DNA of 64,000 nt from CADEDH01 sp963732695 (GCA_963732695.1 CAVTAP010000013.1:372001-436000), one strand, 5' to 3'. Positions 23,958-32,514 are shown, numbered from the stretch's first letter. Numbers and translations are program-made. The notes: generated by a model not told the origin, from the letters alone.

Positions 23958-24383
23958 TCAGAGCGGTTGCACGACCACCTGGGGATGATCGGCCGCGAGG
24001 GCGCCGAGGTCGTCGGGATCGCCGGTGAGCACCACCCCGCCACCGACAGCCAGCGCGCTGGCAACCACCACAGCGTCGACGGTGGCGTTGGTGCCGCTCG
24101 ACCGGAGCAGACCGCCTGCGGTCCGTCCGACGGGCTCGTCGACCGGTAGCACCCGGCCGACGGCTTTGACCACCCGGTTCACCGTTGCGTCCTCGGCTGT
24201 CCCCCGGACGGTCTCGGCCAGCACGATGGCCGGGATCGAGACCTCCGCACCGACCTCCCAAGCCGCCGTGAGCACAGCCCGGGCGCGGAGGTCGTTGCGG
24301 GCCAGCGCTATCACCGCGCCGCTGTCGAGTATCAGGCGCTCCGGCGCTGGCGCTGCCGGGGAGCGGCGGCGCTGTCTCGCCAC
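23958..24383 (-). CDS. PIN-domain toxin (VapC-like)
   Basis: A 141-residue PIN-domain protein, the fold of VapC RNase toxins. The four acidic residues of the active site are visible in order: LILDSGAVIAL, IVLAETVRG, DAVVVASAL and TGDPDDL. It begins at a GTG (24383) inside the 3' end of the antitoxin gene, a 52-nt overlap, which is usual for coupled toxin-antitoxin genes. The first ~16 residues are Arg/Pro-rich and could be upstream of the true start. The target RNA is unknown. Confidence 0.85.
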   Translation of the reverse strand: MARQRRRSPAAPAPERLILDSGAVIALARNDLRARAVLTAAWEVGAEVSIPAIVLAETVRGTAEDATVNRVVKAVGRVLPVDEPVGRTAGGLLRSSGTNATVDAVVVASALAVGGGVVLTGDPDDLGALAADHPQVVVQPL

Positions 24384-24589
24384 AGGTTCCGGGCCTCCTC
24401 CAGGAGATCGTCGGGAATCGGCCCCGACTCGGCTTCCATGGCGGCCAGCAGATCAGCCAACCGGTCGTGCTGGAGCTGCCGCTGCAACGCCGCAGTGACG
24501 TAGGACGACAGCTCCCGCCTTCCGACCCGGTCCCGGGCTTCGGCCAGGACCGTCTCGTCGATGCTGAGCGACACCTTCGACACTGCCAT
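24332..24589 (-). CDS. VapB-type antitoxin
   Basis: An 85-residue protein with an N-terminal ribbon-helix-helix-like segment (KVSLSIDETVLAEARDRVG, SSYVTAALQRQL) and an acidic/Arg C-terminus that would bind the PIN toxin. It is upstream of and overlaps the PIN gene. The ATG at 24589 is preferred to the TTG at 24595; AGGA lies about 8 nt upstream. It is expected to neutralise the toxin and repress the operon. Confidence 0.8.
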   Translation of the reverse strand: MAVSKVSLSIDETVLAEARDRVGRRELSSYVTAALQRQLQHDRLADLLAAMEAESGPIPDDLLEEARNLWRDSAAAPRQRQRRSA

Positions 24590-24633
24590 CGCCAAATCCT
24601 ACCAGGAGTAGCACTCGAGCGGAGAGGCCGACC

Positions 24634-25809
24634 CTAGCGCAGGGCGCGGCGGGCGATGGCCATGCGGTGGACCTCGCTGGGGCCGTCGTAGATGCGGAAG
24701 GCCCGGATGTCCTCGTAGACCTGGCGGACCACGGTGCGGTTGGTGATGCCCCGCCCGCCCAGGATCTGCACGCAGCGGTCGACCACCCGGCTCGTCGCCT
24801 CCGACACGTAGAGCTTGGCCATCGACGACTCCTCCCGGGCCTGGCTGCCCGAGTCGAGCACCCAGGCGCAGTGCTGGATGAGAAGGCGCGAGGTCTGCAT
24901 GTCGGTGAGGTTGTCGGCGATCTGGAACCCGATGCCCTCGTGCTCGCCGATCGGCTTGCCGAAGGCGTGGCGGGTGCGGGCGTAGTCGACGGCGGTGTCG
25001 TGGCAACGGCGGGCCGCCCCCAGCCACCGCATGCAGTGGGTGAGCCGAGCCGGACCCAGGCGCACCTGGGCGTAGCGGAACCCGGCGCCCACCTCGCCCA
25101 GCACCGACTCGGCCGGCAGGTGCACGTCGGTCAGCTTGATCACGGCGTGGCCGCCCACGGCGTTGTGGTCCATGGTGCCCAGCACCTCGGCGATCTCGAT
25201 GCCGGGGGCGTCGGACCCGGTGAGGAACATGGTGGCCCCCAGGTCGGTGCCGGCCTGGTCGAACGTGCGGGCCATGACGATGCACACCGTGGCCCCCAGG
25301 GCCGAGGTGATCAGCCACTTCAGGCCGTTGATCTTGTAGGAGCCGTCGGGCTGTTCGTCGGCTCGGGTCTTCATCATCGACGGGTCCGACCCGGCGCCGC
25401 CCTCGGGCTCGGTCATCATGAACATGGAGCGGTGCTCGCCGGAGGTGATCGGCTCGAGGAACCGCTCCTTCTGGTCGGCGCTGGCCACCACCTCCAGCAG
25501 GTGCATGTTGCCCTCGTCGGGGGCGGCGATGTGCATGGCCACCGGACCCAGCAGGGAGTAGCCCGACTCCTCGAACACGAGCGCCTTGCCCACGTGCGAC
25601 AGGCCCAGCCCGCCGAACTCCTTCGACACGTGGGGCACCAGCAGCCCGGCGTCACGGGCCAGGCCCACCAGGTGGAGGCGGAACTCCTCGGTGGGGCCGT
25701 GGTGGTCGCGGGGCTGGTCGGCCTCCAGGGGGATGATCTGCTCGCGGATGAAGGTGGCGGTGCGTTCCTGCAGCTCGGCCAGGTCGGGGGGAGTCTCGAA
25801 GTCGATCAC
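24634..25809 (-). CDS. acyl-CoA dehydrogenase (ACAD10/11-like)
   Basis: A 391-residue FAD-dependent acyl-CoA dehydrogenase. It has an N-terminal helical domain, the flavin-contacting block MFMMTEPEGGAGSDPS, KWLITSALGA, YARTRHAFGKPIGEHEGIGFQIAD and the C-terminal VYEDIRAFRIYDGPSEVHRMAIARRAL. The catalytic base position carries Asp (IYDGPSEVH) as in the ACAD10/11 group rather than the Glu of medium-chain enzymes. It is probably leaderless (TACTGT 9 nt upstream). It acts in beta-oxidation-type alpha,beta-dehydrogenation of an unknown acyl-CoA. Confidence 0.93.
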   Translation of the reverse strand: MIDFETPPDLAELQERTATFIREQIIPLEADQPRDHHGPTEEFRLHLVGLARDAGLLVPHVSKEFGGLGLSHVGKALVFEESGYSLLGPVAMHIAAPDEGNMHLLEVVASADQKERFLEPITSGEHRSMFMMTEPEGGAGSDPSMMKTRADEQPDGSYKINGLKWLITSALGATVCIVMARTFDQAGTDLGATMFLTGSDAPGIEIAEVLGTMDHNAVGGHAVIKLTDVHLPAESVLGEVGAGFRYAQVRLGPARLTHCMRWLGAARRCHDTAVDYARTRHAFGKPIGEHEGIGFQIADNLTDMQTSRLLIQHCAWVLDSGSQAREESSMAKLYVSEATSRVVDRCVQILGGRGITNRTVVRQVYEDIRAFRIYDGPSEVHRMAIARRALR

Positions 25810-25890
25810 GCCTGCACAGTACGACGTCAGGGCCGCCGGTGGACAGCTCCGCCTGCTGCGTCAGGCCAGGGCGGCGGGGACGCGCCGGCG

Positions 25891-26202
25891 CTACTCGCTC
25901 TCGCCGATCGGCTCGCTGCCCGTGTGCAGGAAGCCGCTCCCCGAGGCGTAGTAGACGGAGACGGGGCTCTCGTTGCGCAGCATGTCGATCACCGACGCCA
26001 GCTGCGACTCGGGTACGTACATGCGCATCCACGGCGCGGCGTCGGTATCGGGGGGAATCGGCGCGCCCGTCGGGACCACGTGAACGTAGGCCAGCGTACC
26101 CGTGTCGCCGTAGAGCCGGATGACGGCCCGGCTTCCCTGATAGCCGTTCGGGCCCCCGTGGACCTGATAGTCGTAGCTCGTGACCTGTCCTGCTGTCGGC
26201 AT
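25891..26202 (-). CDS. small conserved hypothetical protein
   Basis: A 103-residue soluble protein, not recognised. It is rich in beta-strand-like sequence (YDYQVHGGPNGYQG, RAVIRLYGDTGTLAYVHVVP, VSVYYASGSGFLHTGSEP). AGGAGGG 7 nt upstream supports the ATG at 26202. It stands alone between a TetR gene and the acyl-CoA dehydrogenase gene, on the same strand with 80-85-nt gaps. Confidence 0.7.
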   Translation of the reverse strand: MPTAGQVTSYDYQVHGGPNGYQGSRAVIRLYGDTGTLAYVHVVPTGAPIPPDTDAAPWMRMYVPESQLASVIDMLRNESPVSVYYASGSGFLHTGSEPIGESE

Positions 26203-26287
26203 CGCTCACCCTCCTGGCGGTTCCGTGAGCTCGACTGTAGGAGCGGGCTCTCGGCCGTGAGGTCGAAATTCGGCGGGCTGCAGGGCG

Positions 26288-26908
26288 TCAGCGCAGCAGG
26301 GCGCGGCCGAGGGTGTCGGCCAGCCAGGCGGTGAACTCGTCGGCCGACCAGCCGCGATCGGTCAGGAGCCAGCGGGGTTCGTAGGAGTTCAACGCCCACA
26401 GGATGTCGGCGGCACGCTCGACATCGAGGTCCTCACGCAGCCAGCCGGCGTCATGCAAACGCCCGACCCAGAAGGCGCTTCCCATTCGACGCTCCTGGTG
26501 GATCGTGTCGACGAACGACGACAGGTTGGCGTCGGTGTCACGCGACCCCATGATCATGCGCACGAGCGGATCGGTGCGGGCGCCGATGGCCTGGGCCAGA
26601 CGGGCGTAGGCAGCGACCGCCTCCTCGCCCGTTCGCGCCTGGAGCACGGCCAGCGCCTCGGGGCGCTGCGCCAGCGGCACGTCGTCGTCGTCGCCGGCCA
26701 GCGTGACGTCGTACACCGCCTTCAGCAGGGCCGCCTTGCTGCCAAAGGCCTTGTAGATGGTCTCCTGTGACACCGCAGCCTCGTCGGCCACGAGCCCGAT
26801 GGTCGTGCCGGCGAACCCGCGGTTCAGGAAGGAACTTCGGGCGGCGGCGAGGACGCGGGCGCGGGTCGCCTGGGCCCGGGCGGCGCGGGCGCTGTTGTCG
26901 TAGGCCAT
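26288..26908 (-). CDS. TetR-family transcriptional regulator
   Basis: A 206-residue TetR regulator. The helix-turn-helix is at about residues 14-60 (ATRARVLAAARSSFLNRG, TTIGLVADEAAVSQETIYKAFGSKAALL), followed by a helical ligand domain. It is divergent from an ester-cyclase-like gene. The 89-nt promoter space holds a TTACT/AGTAA inverted repeat. Near-identical AGGTCGAAATYCGG sequences flank this gene at both ends (about 26259 and 26914). Confidence 0.9.
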   Translation of the reverse strand: MAYDNSARAARAQATRARVLAAARSSFLNRGFAGTTIGLVADEAAVSQETIYKAFGSKAALLKAVYDVTLAGDDDDVPLAQRPEALAVLQARTGEEAVAAYARLAQAIGARTDPLVRMIMGSRDTDANLSSFVDTIHQERRMGSAFWVGRLHDAGWLREDLDVERAADILWALNSYEPRWLLTDRGWSADEFTAWLADTLGRALLR

Positions 26909-26952
26909 GTCAGCTCAGGTCGAAATCCGGTTGCGTCATAGTTCGATACACC

Positions 26953-26968
26953 TTACTGTACCTAGTAA
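26953..26968. promoter_or_regulatory. candidate operator TTACT-6-AGTAA
   Basis: A 5-bp inverted repeat with a 6-bp spacer lies between the divergent TetR gene and the ester-cyclase-like gene, next to AT-richer DNA containing two ACTGTA motifs. Confidence 0.35.
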
Positions 26969-26997
26969 TTCCAGTTCACTGTATTGAAAGGTCTCCC

Positions 26998-27609
26998 ATG
27001 TCTGTCACGCTCTCGCCCGCCGATCTGGCCGGCATCGCCGAACGGGCGATCCGCGCCACTCTCGGAGGGTCGGTCGCCGACCTGGCGGCGCTCGTCCATC
27101 CCGATGCGGTCAACCGCGAGGCGATCGCCGAGCCGCCGGCCACCCGGGGCACCGGCCCCGCCGCCTTCCACGCCACCGGCGAGTGGATCCGCGCCGGCTT
27201 CGGCGATCTGGTCTGGACCACCGAGACCGAAGCCGTCGACGACGACCTGATCGTCACCTACGGAACGCTGTCGGGCCGCCACACCGGCGACTTCGTGGTC
27301 TGGACGCCGGACGGCGCCGTCGAGCGGGCGTTCGTGCCCACCGGCAAGGCGTTCACCGTCCGTCAGGCCCATTTCCAGCGGATCGTCGACGGGCTCGTGG
27401 TCGAGCACTGGGCGGTCCGCGACGACCAGGGCATGGCGATGCAGCTCGGCTGGATCCCGCCCACCCCCGCCTTCCTGTTCCGCTGCCACCGGGCCACGAA
27501 GCGGGCTCGCCGGGCCGCCCGGTCGCAATCGCGCGGGCTCAGCAGCGGGAGCGCAGGGTGGCCACACCGTCGCCCTGGCAGTGATCGAGGGCCTCGGCGC
27601 GGCCGCTGA
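26998..27609 (+). CDS. SnoaL/ester-cyclase-like protein
   Basis: A 203-residue protein with a cystatin/SnoaL-like fold (about residues 8-155): HPDAVNREA, PAAFHATGEWIRAGFGDL, GTLSGRHTGDF and HFQRIVDGLVVEHWAVRDDQGMAMQLG. Polyketide cyclases and many small stress-linked proteins share this fold. GAAAGG is 6 nt upstream of the ATG. The last ~40 residues are Arg/Ser-rich and overlap the convergent DinB-like gene by 71 nt, so the natural C-terminus may have been lost. It is probably regulated by the adjacent TetR. Confidence 0.78.
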   Translation: MSVTLSPADLAGIAERAIRATLGGSVADLAALVHPDAVNREAIAEPPATRGTGPAAFHATGEWIRAGFGDLVWTTETEAVDDDLIVTYGTLSGRHTGDFVVWTPDGAVERAFVPTGKAFTVRQAHFQRIVDGLVVEHWAVRDDQGMAMQLGWIPPTPAFLFRCHRATKRARRAARSQSRGLSSGSAGWPHRRPGSDRGPRRGR

Positions 27610-28156
27610 CGGCGAGCAGCAGATCGATGCCGGGCCCGGCCACCTCGGGACCCTGACCCCAGGTGAAGTCACCGTCGGTGGCCCGAAGCGACAGGCCCTG
27701 GGTGCGAACCCGCCCGTTCAGCGGCTTCTTGGCCGTGGCGTACATGGCGCCGATGGCGGCGACGTGCTCGCTCGGATGCTCCCCCCGGTCGCCCAGTGCC
27801 CGTCGGATGTCCTCACCGTGCACCATGAACTCACCCAGGGCGACCTCGTTGAGCATCTTGGGTGTGGTCGGGCTGGCAATGGACGACGTGAGCTTGGCCA
27901 GCATGTCGTCCTTGGTCGTCAGGTACTTCTGGAGGTCGCCGTCGACGACCTTCTGGAAGTTGAACCCGGTGGCGATCATCCGTCGGGCGAAGTTGGGAAG
28001 CGTCTGATTGCTCAGCGCCGTCAGGTGGGCGACGAGATGTCGCACGGTCCACGGGGCACACACCGTCGCCGTACCCCACTTGTCTTCGGGCACCTCCTTC
28101 AGGTACTCGAGCAACGCCTCGCCCTCGGTCCGGGTCATCGCCTGCAATTCGGCCAT
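27539..28156 (-). CDS. maleylpyruvate isomerase-family mycothiol-dependent enzyme (DinB fold)
   Basis: A 205-residue DinB/MDMPI-family protein: a four-helix metalloenzyme fold of actinobacteria that uses mycothiol in isomerase or transferase reactions. The motifs WTVRHLVAHLTAL and LGEFMVHGEDIRRALG contain the expected metal-binding histidines. I placed the start at the ATG 28156, where GGGAG is 5 nt upstream, rather than ten codons earlier. It converges with the ester-cyclase-like gene and overlaps its 3' end. The substrate is unknown. Confidence 0.85.
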   Translation of the reverse strand: MAELQAMTRTEGEALLEYLKEVPEDKWGTATVCAPWTVRHLVAHLTALSNQTLPNFARRMIATGFNFQKVVDGDLQKYLTTKDDMLAKLTSSIASPTTPKMLNEVALGEFMVHGEDIRRALGDRGEHPSEHVAAIGAMYATAKKPLNGRVRTQGLSLRATDGDFTWGQGPEVAGPGIDLLLAVSGRAEALDHCQGDGVATLRSRC

Positions 28157-28328
28157 CTGAACTCCCTCTCCTCGTCGGTACCTCATCCTGCCCTACTCCG
28201 AACGGTCGGCTCGGCCATTCACACCCGGTCCCACAGCTGGAGCCGCCGGCGAACAGGTTCTCGCTCTCCGGGTGTACCGCCGCCGCCCGACCGTGGAGCC
28301 GGCCGGCGGCGATACGACCGCCGGGCCC

Positions 28329-28682
28329 TCAGCCGGTCTGGCTGGCGACACCCACGATCTGGCCCTGGGGGTCGGCGAACAGGCCGAACTTTACACCTGG
28401 CACCTCGGTGGCGGGCTGCACGATGCGGCCCCCCAACCCGGCGGCCTGGTCGAGGGCGGCGGTCACGTCGGCCACGCCGACGAACACCGTCACCAGAGGG
28501 GTGCCGCCCTGAGGCGGGCTGATGCCTCCGGCGATGGTGCCCTCCGGCACCCCGCTGTCGACGTAGGTGTAGCCATCGATGGCGCCGGGCGGATAACTCC
28601 ACCCGAACATCTCGGCGTAGAAGGCGCGGCTGGCGTCGGGGTCCGGGCTGCGGATCTCGAAGTGGACGACGGGGTTGCCCAT
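28329..28682 (-). CDS. VOC/glyoxalase-family protein
   Basis: A 117-residue single VOC unit (FEIRSPDPDASRAFYAEMFGW, GGISPPQGGTPLVTVFVGVADV, FGLFADPQGQIVGV). Such proteins include glyoxalases, dioxygenases and antibiotic-resistance proteins. AAGGAG 8 nt upstream fixes the ATG at 28682. It is downstream of the ECF sigma factor on the same strand (65 nt) and could be in its regulon. The 172 nt between it and the DinB-like gene show no gene, only short ACACCCGG/CCGGGTGT arms. Confidence 0.85.
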   Translation of the reverse strand: MGNPVVHFEIRSPDPDASRAFYAEMFGWSYPPGAIDGYTYVDSGVPEGTIAGGISPPQGGTPLVTVFVGVADVTAALDQAAGLGGRIVQPATEVPGVKFGLFADPQGQIVGVASQTG

Positions 28683-28747
28683 GGGTGGGTTCTCCTTCGG
28701 TTCGGTTGACAGCAGTCCTACGAACGGCCGACCCGCCGAATCGACCG

Positions 28748-29974
28748 TCAGGCCAGTTTTTCCCGGGCCTGGTGCAGCGAGCGCCGCACCGGCTCGTCGT
28801 CGGTGGTGGCGATCGCCCGGTCGTAGGCCTCCCGGGCCTCGACGGCGCGGCCGGCCCGGGCCAGGCAGTCGGCCCGGGCCCCGTGGTAGGGACCGTAGCC
28901 GACCAGCCGGTCGGCCAGGGCGTCGAGCAGCACCAGCGCCGCCTCCGGCCCCTCACTCATCGACACGGCGATGGCGTGGTTCAGACCCGCCACCGGGGAT
29001 GCCCCGGCGTGAGCCACCAACCGCTGGTGGAGCCGGGCGATGCGGCTCCAGTCGCGGGCGTCAGCCGACGGCGGGGCCAGGTGCTCGGCGGCGATGGCGG
29101 CCTGAAGCCAGTACTGGCCCACCGGGCCCAGCTGGGGCGCTTGCGCCACCAGGCTCAGCCCCTCGGCGATCTCCGACGTCACCCAGCGGGAGCGGTCCTG
29201 ATCGTCGAACAGGACCATCCCGGCGCCGTCGGTGCGGGCGTAGCGGCGGGCGTGGTGGAGCAGCATCAGGGCCAGCAGCCCCGTCACCTCGGCCTCCCGG
29301 GGCATGAGCAGGCGCAGGAGTCGACCGAGGCGGATGGCCTCGTCGCACAGGCGGCCCCGGTCGGTGTCGCCGGCCGTCACGGCGTTGTAGCCCGAGGTGA
29401 ACACGGTGTAGACGACAGCGAGCACGGCACTCAGGCGGGGCCCCAACTCGTCGCCGGCCGGGACGACGAACGGGATCCGGGCCACGGCGATCTTGCGCTG
29501 GGCCCGCACCAGACGCTGGGCCATGGTGGGCTCGCTGACGATGAACAGGGCCGCCACCTGGGCCGTGGTGAGACCGCATACCGCCCGCAGGGCCAGCGCC
29601 ACCCTGGCTTCGAGGGCCAGTGCCGGGTGGCAACAGGTGAAGATCAGGCGGAGCCGGTCGTCCTCGCTCACGTCGACCTCGACCGGCTCGGCGTTCAGCT
29701 GGCTCAGCAGCTCCTTGTCGCCGCGGCGGGCCTCCCGGCGCAACCGATCGATCAGGCGGCGCTTGGCCGTGGTGGCGATCCAAGCGCCGGGCCGGGGCGG
29801 GGTGCCCTGCTCGGCCCACACCCGGGCCGCCACGGCGAACGCCTCCTGCACCGCGTCCTCGGCCTGATCGACGGTGGCGCCCCGTCGGATGAGAGCGGCC
29901 ACCACCGAGCGCGCCTCGCGGCGGAACACCGACTCGATGTCGACCGGCTGGCCGTCCACCGGTTGAGTCGCCAC
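28748..29974 (-). CDS. ECF sigma factor with C-terminal TPR-like extension (ECF42 type)
   Basis: About 408 residues. Sigma region 2 (ESVFRREARSVVAALIRRG...DAVQEAFAVAARVW) and region 4 (ALRAVCGLTTAQVAALFIVSEPTMAQRLVRAQRKI) are followed by a ~210-residue helical extension typical of ECF42 sigma factors. That group has no classic anti-sigma factor and pairs with a DGPF-domain protein, which is exactly the upstream neighbour here. The start is uncertain; a GTG at 29974 gives a 14-nt gap after the DGPF stop, and a longer frame overlaps that gene. Confidence 0.88.
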   Translation of the reverse strand: MATQPVDGQPVDIESVFRREARSVVAALIRRGATVDQAEDAVQEAFAVAARVWAEQGTPPRPGAWIATTAKRRLIDRLRREARRGDKELLSQLNAEPVEVDVSEDDRLRLIFTCCHPALALEARVALALRAVCGLTTAQVAALFIVSEPTMAQRLVRAQRKIAVARIPFVVPAGDELGPRLSAVLAVVYTVFTSGYNAVTAGDTDRGRLCDEAIRLGRLLRLLMPREAEVTGLLALMLLHHARRYARTDGAGMVLFDDQDRSRWVTSEIAEGLSLVAQAPQLGPVGQYWLQAAIAAEHLAPPSADARDWSRIARLHQRLVAHAGASPVAGLNHAIAVSMSEGPEAALVLLDALADRLVGYGPYHGARADCLARAGRAVEAREAYDRAIATTDDEPVRRSLHQAREKLA

Positions 29975-29988
29975 CGCCGGGGCCCGGC

Positions 29989-30327
29989 TCAGTGCTCGAT
30001 CAGGACCGGCCGCACCTCGATGGCCCCGTGGCGGGCCCCCGGGATCCGGGCCGCCCACTGGATGGCCTGGTCGAGGTCGTCACAGTCGAACAGGTAGAAG
30101 CCGCTCAGCTGCTCCTTGGACTCGATGAAGGGTCCGTCGGTCAGGAGTACCTCCTCGTTGCGGAGGCGGACCGTGGTGGCCGATGAGACCGGGTGGAGGG
30201 CCAGGCCCCCGGCCCGCACCCCGGCCTCGGCCGAAGTCTGGTTGAGCTCCTGGTAGCGGCCGAACTCGGCCGGGTCCAGGTCCTCGTCGCTGTCCCACTT
30301 GGTCCAGATGAATGCGGCGTACAACAT
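29989..30327 (-). CDS. DGPF/YCII-domain protein, partner of the ECF42 sigma factor
   Basis: A 112-residue YCII-like protein carrying the name-giving motif (LLTDGPFIESKEQLSGFYLF) and the terminal LDQAIQWAARIPGARHGAIEVRPV. DGPF proteins accompany ECF42 sigma factors in many actinobacteria and are often their targets. It is the promoter-proximal gene of this pair (14-nt gap). No further function is visible. Confidence 0.9.
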   Translation of the reverse strand: MLYAAFIWTKWDSDEDLDPAEFGRYQELNQTSAEAGVRAGGLALHPVSSATTVRLRNEEVLLTDGPFIESKEQLSGFYLFDCDDLDQAIQWAARIPGARHGAIEVRPVLIEH

Positions 30328-30444
30328 GGGCGACCTCGTCCTCCTCCGGTGCCGGCCGGCAACGGCTCACTGTACCGACGAACGGGAACTGGCCCGGATC
30401 GACGGCGGCAAACGATCACCACCTGCCGTCGGTGCCAGGGCGCC

Positions 30445-30903
30445 TCAGGGCGTCTCGTACTCCGGCGGGTACTGGATGAACTCGAACAGGATGCCGAGGA
30501 ACGACGCCGGGTGGGAGAAGGTGAACGTGATGTCGCCCTCGATGTGGCGGCCGGCGTAGTCGACCATCGGGAAGTTGTTGGTCATCGGCGGGTCGGTCAC
30601 GAACCGCACACCCTTGGCCCCCAGCGTGCCCATCGTGTCGTTGACGTCGTCGACGGCGAAGGCGATGTGGTGCAGCCCCTCGCCCCGCTTCACCAGGAAG
30701 TCGTGGATCACGCCCTTCTCGGCCGTGGGCTCCATGACCTCGAAATCCACCTTGCCCACCCGGCACATGCGGAACCGCATGTCGTACAGCGGCACGTCGA
30801 TGACGGGCCCCACGTCGGCGTTGAACAACTCGGTGAACATCACCACCGCCTGGTCGAGGCTCCGCACCGCGATGCCGACCTCGGTGATCCGTCGTACGTC
30901 CAT
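30445..30903 (-). CDS. VOC protein, methylmalonyl-CoA epimerase-like
   Basis: A 152-residue VOC protein resembling methylmalonyl-CoA epimerase and relatives: ITEVGIAVRSLDQAVVMFTELF, GEGLHHIAFAVDDVNDTMGTLGAKG and FSHPASFLGILFEFIQYP. The first metal ligand, His in true epimerases (DHIGIAV), is Glu here (TEVGIAV), while the later His and Glu are kept, so epimerase activity on methylmalonyl-CoA is doubtful. It lies 13 nt after the HAD gene, so probably one operon. Confidence 0.82.
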   Translation of the reverse strand: MDVRRITEVGIAVRSLDQAVVMFTELFNADVGPVIDVPLYDMRFRMCRVGKVDFEVMEPTAEKGVIHDFLVKRGEGLHHIAFAVDDVNDTMGTLGAKGVRFVTDPPMTNNFPMVDYAGRHIEGDITFTFSHPASFLGILFEFIQYPPEYETP

Positions 30904-30916
30904 CCCGGCAGTCTGC

Positions 30917-31606
30917 TCACGCCGGCCCGGTGATCGCCAGCCGCATCGTCGCTCCGTCCCCGCCGGCCCGGCTGGCGACCACCCGGACGGAGCGCAGGTC
31001 GGGCACCCGGGCCGCCGGCTCGAAGGGCCAGGGCTGACGGCCCACGGCCACAACGGTGGCGCCGGCGGCCCGCGCCGCCCGGCCACCCGACGCCGAGTCC
31101 TCGAACACGACGCACCGGGTGGGGTGAACACCGAGCACCCCGGCGGCGGCCAGGAAGGGCTGGGGATCGGGCTTGCCGGCGGTCACGTCGTCGGCGGTGA
31201 CCAGGCGATCGGGCAATGGGAGCCCGGCGCCGCGCCAGCGGGCGGTGCCCAGTCGCCGGGTGGCCGAGGTGACGATCGTCCACCGCCCGGCCGGCAGCGA
31301 ACCCAGCAGTTCGGCCGCCCCGGCGATCGGCACCGTGCCGCCAGCCGTCTCCACCTCCAGATCCTCCAACCGGTCGCAGGCCGCAGTCAGCCGGCCGTCG
31401 GCCAGATACCGGCCGAGCGTGTCGACGGCCCGCACCCCCACCAGCTCGGTCAGTAACCGTTCGATGTCGAGCCCGTACTCGGCGGCCAGCCGGGTCCAGC
31501 TCTCCACCACCTGCTGGTGGGAGTCGACCAGCACGCCGTCGCTGTCGAACAGCACGGCGTCGCACGACAGGATCAGCTCGCCGTCGTCATCGGGAGTGGT
31601 GGGCAC
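30917..31606 (-). CDS. HAD-superfamily hydrolase, sugar phosphatase/beta-phosphoglucomutase-like
   Basis: A 229-residue HAD phosphatase. Motif I is AVLFDSDGVLVDSH (catalytic Asp pair), motif II is WTIVTSATR, and motifs III/IV are in GKPDPQPFLAAAGVLG and CVVFEDSASGGRAARAAG. The cap region is helical (subclass I), as in sugar-phosphate phosphatases. I chose the GTG at 31606 because TATCCT lies 6 nt upstream of it, while the longer frame (TTG) would run into the divergent thioesterase promoter. Confidence 0.87.
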   Translation of the reverse strand: MPTTPDDDGELILSCDAVLFDSDGVLVDSHQQVVESWTRLAAEYGLDIERLLTELVGVRAVDTLGRYLADGRLTAACDRLEDLEVETAGGTVPIAGAAELLGSLPAGRWTIVTSATRRLGTARWRGAGLPLPDRLVTADDVTAGKPDPQPFLAAAGVLGVHPTRCVVFEDSASGGRAARAAGATVVAVGRQPWPFEPAARVPDLRSVRVVASRAGGDGATMRLAITGPA

Positions 31607-31618
31607 CGGGCGAGGATA
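31607..31618 (-). promoter_or_regulatory. leaderless-type -10 (TATCCT) for the HAD gene
   Basis: TATCCT ends 6 nt before the GTG at 31606 on the minus strand and decides this start. Confidence 0.4.
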
Positions 31619-31677
31619 GGGCGCCGACCCGGGGCAGTCTCGCACCGGGGTCGAGGGCTGCACCAAGATGGCGGACG

Positions 31678-32469
31678 ATGGACGTCGCCTCCTTCCTCGG
31701 CCTCGAGCCGACCACCGACCCCGCCCGTTTCCGGCTCCCCGTCACCCGCGAGATCTGCGGCGGACGGGACTCGATCTACGGTGGCTGCGCCCTGGCCACT
31801 GCCATCGAGGCGGCCGAGGCCCACACCGGCCGTCCCACGGCCTGGGCCACCTGCCAATTCCTCCGCCCGGCCCACCTCGACTCGGTGGTGGAGCTGGAGG
31901 TGCTGGTGCCGGCGGCCGGCCGGGCCGTCAGCCACACCCGGGTGATCGCCCGGGTGGGCGACTCCGAGGTGTTCGCCGCCCTGGTGTCGGTGGGGGAGCG
32001 GGACTTCCCGGCCGAGGGCGTGTGGCAGACAATGCCCGACGTGCCCGGCCCCGAGGGCCTGCCCGCCCGCTACATCCGGGCCCAGAACAAGGGCGGCATC
32101 CGGGAGCGGATCACCGAGCTGGCCGTCACCGACCACCCCGACGGGGTGATGACCAATCCCGACGGCCGCTGCGCGGTGTGGATCACGATGCCGGGCGGGG
32201 TGCCGGGCACGGCCGCCGCCCTGGCCGTTATCGGCGACGAGGTGTCAACCGGTACGTCGGCCGTGATCGACAAGGACATGCAGGCCCCCAGTATCGACAA
32301 CACCCTGCGGGTGGTGCGGCCCAAGGACACCCCGTGGGTGCTGGCCGACATCGAGCTGCGGGCCGTGGCCCGCGGCTTCGCCCACGGTGTGGTCAACCTG
32401 TGGAGCCAGGACGGCGACCTCCTGGCCATCGCCGAGCAGACCGGGGTCATCCGGGTCCGCGGCACCTGA
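31678..32469 (+). CDS. acyl-CoA thioesterase, TesB-like double hotdog
   Basis: A 263-residue protein with two hotdog halves: the first around CGGRDSIYGGCALATAIEAAEAHTG and ATCQFLRPAHLDSVVELEVLV, the second around GGVPGTAAALAVIGDEVSTGTSAVIDKDMQAPSIDNTLRVV and DIELRAVARGFAHGVVNLWSQDGDLLAIAEQTGVIR. The ending is characteristic of TesB-type thioesterases. It hydrolyses acyl-CoA to free acid and CoA. It is divergent from the HAD/VOC operon. Confidence 0.88.
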   Translation: MDVASFLGLEPTTDPARFRLPVTREICGGRDSIYGGCALATAIEAAEAHTGRPTAWATCQFLRPAHLDSVVELEVLVPAAGRAVSHTRVIARVGDSEVFAALVSVGERDFPAEGVWQTMPDVPGPEGLPARYIRAQNKGGIRERITELAVTDHPDGVMTNPDGRCAVWITMPGGVPGTAAALAVIGDEVSTGTSAVIDKDMQAPSIDNTLRVVRPKDTPWVLADIELRAVARGFAHGVVNLWSQDGDLLAIAEQTGVIRVRGT

Positions 32470-32514
32470 CCCGCGCCCCGCCCGCGGGTGGACCCGGGAC
32501 GGCCGGTAGGCCCG

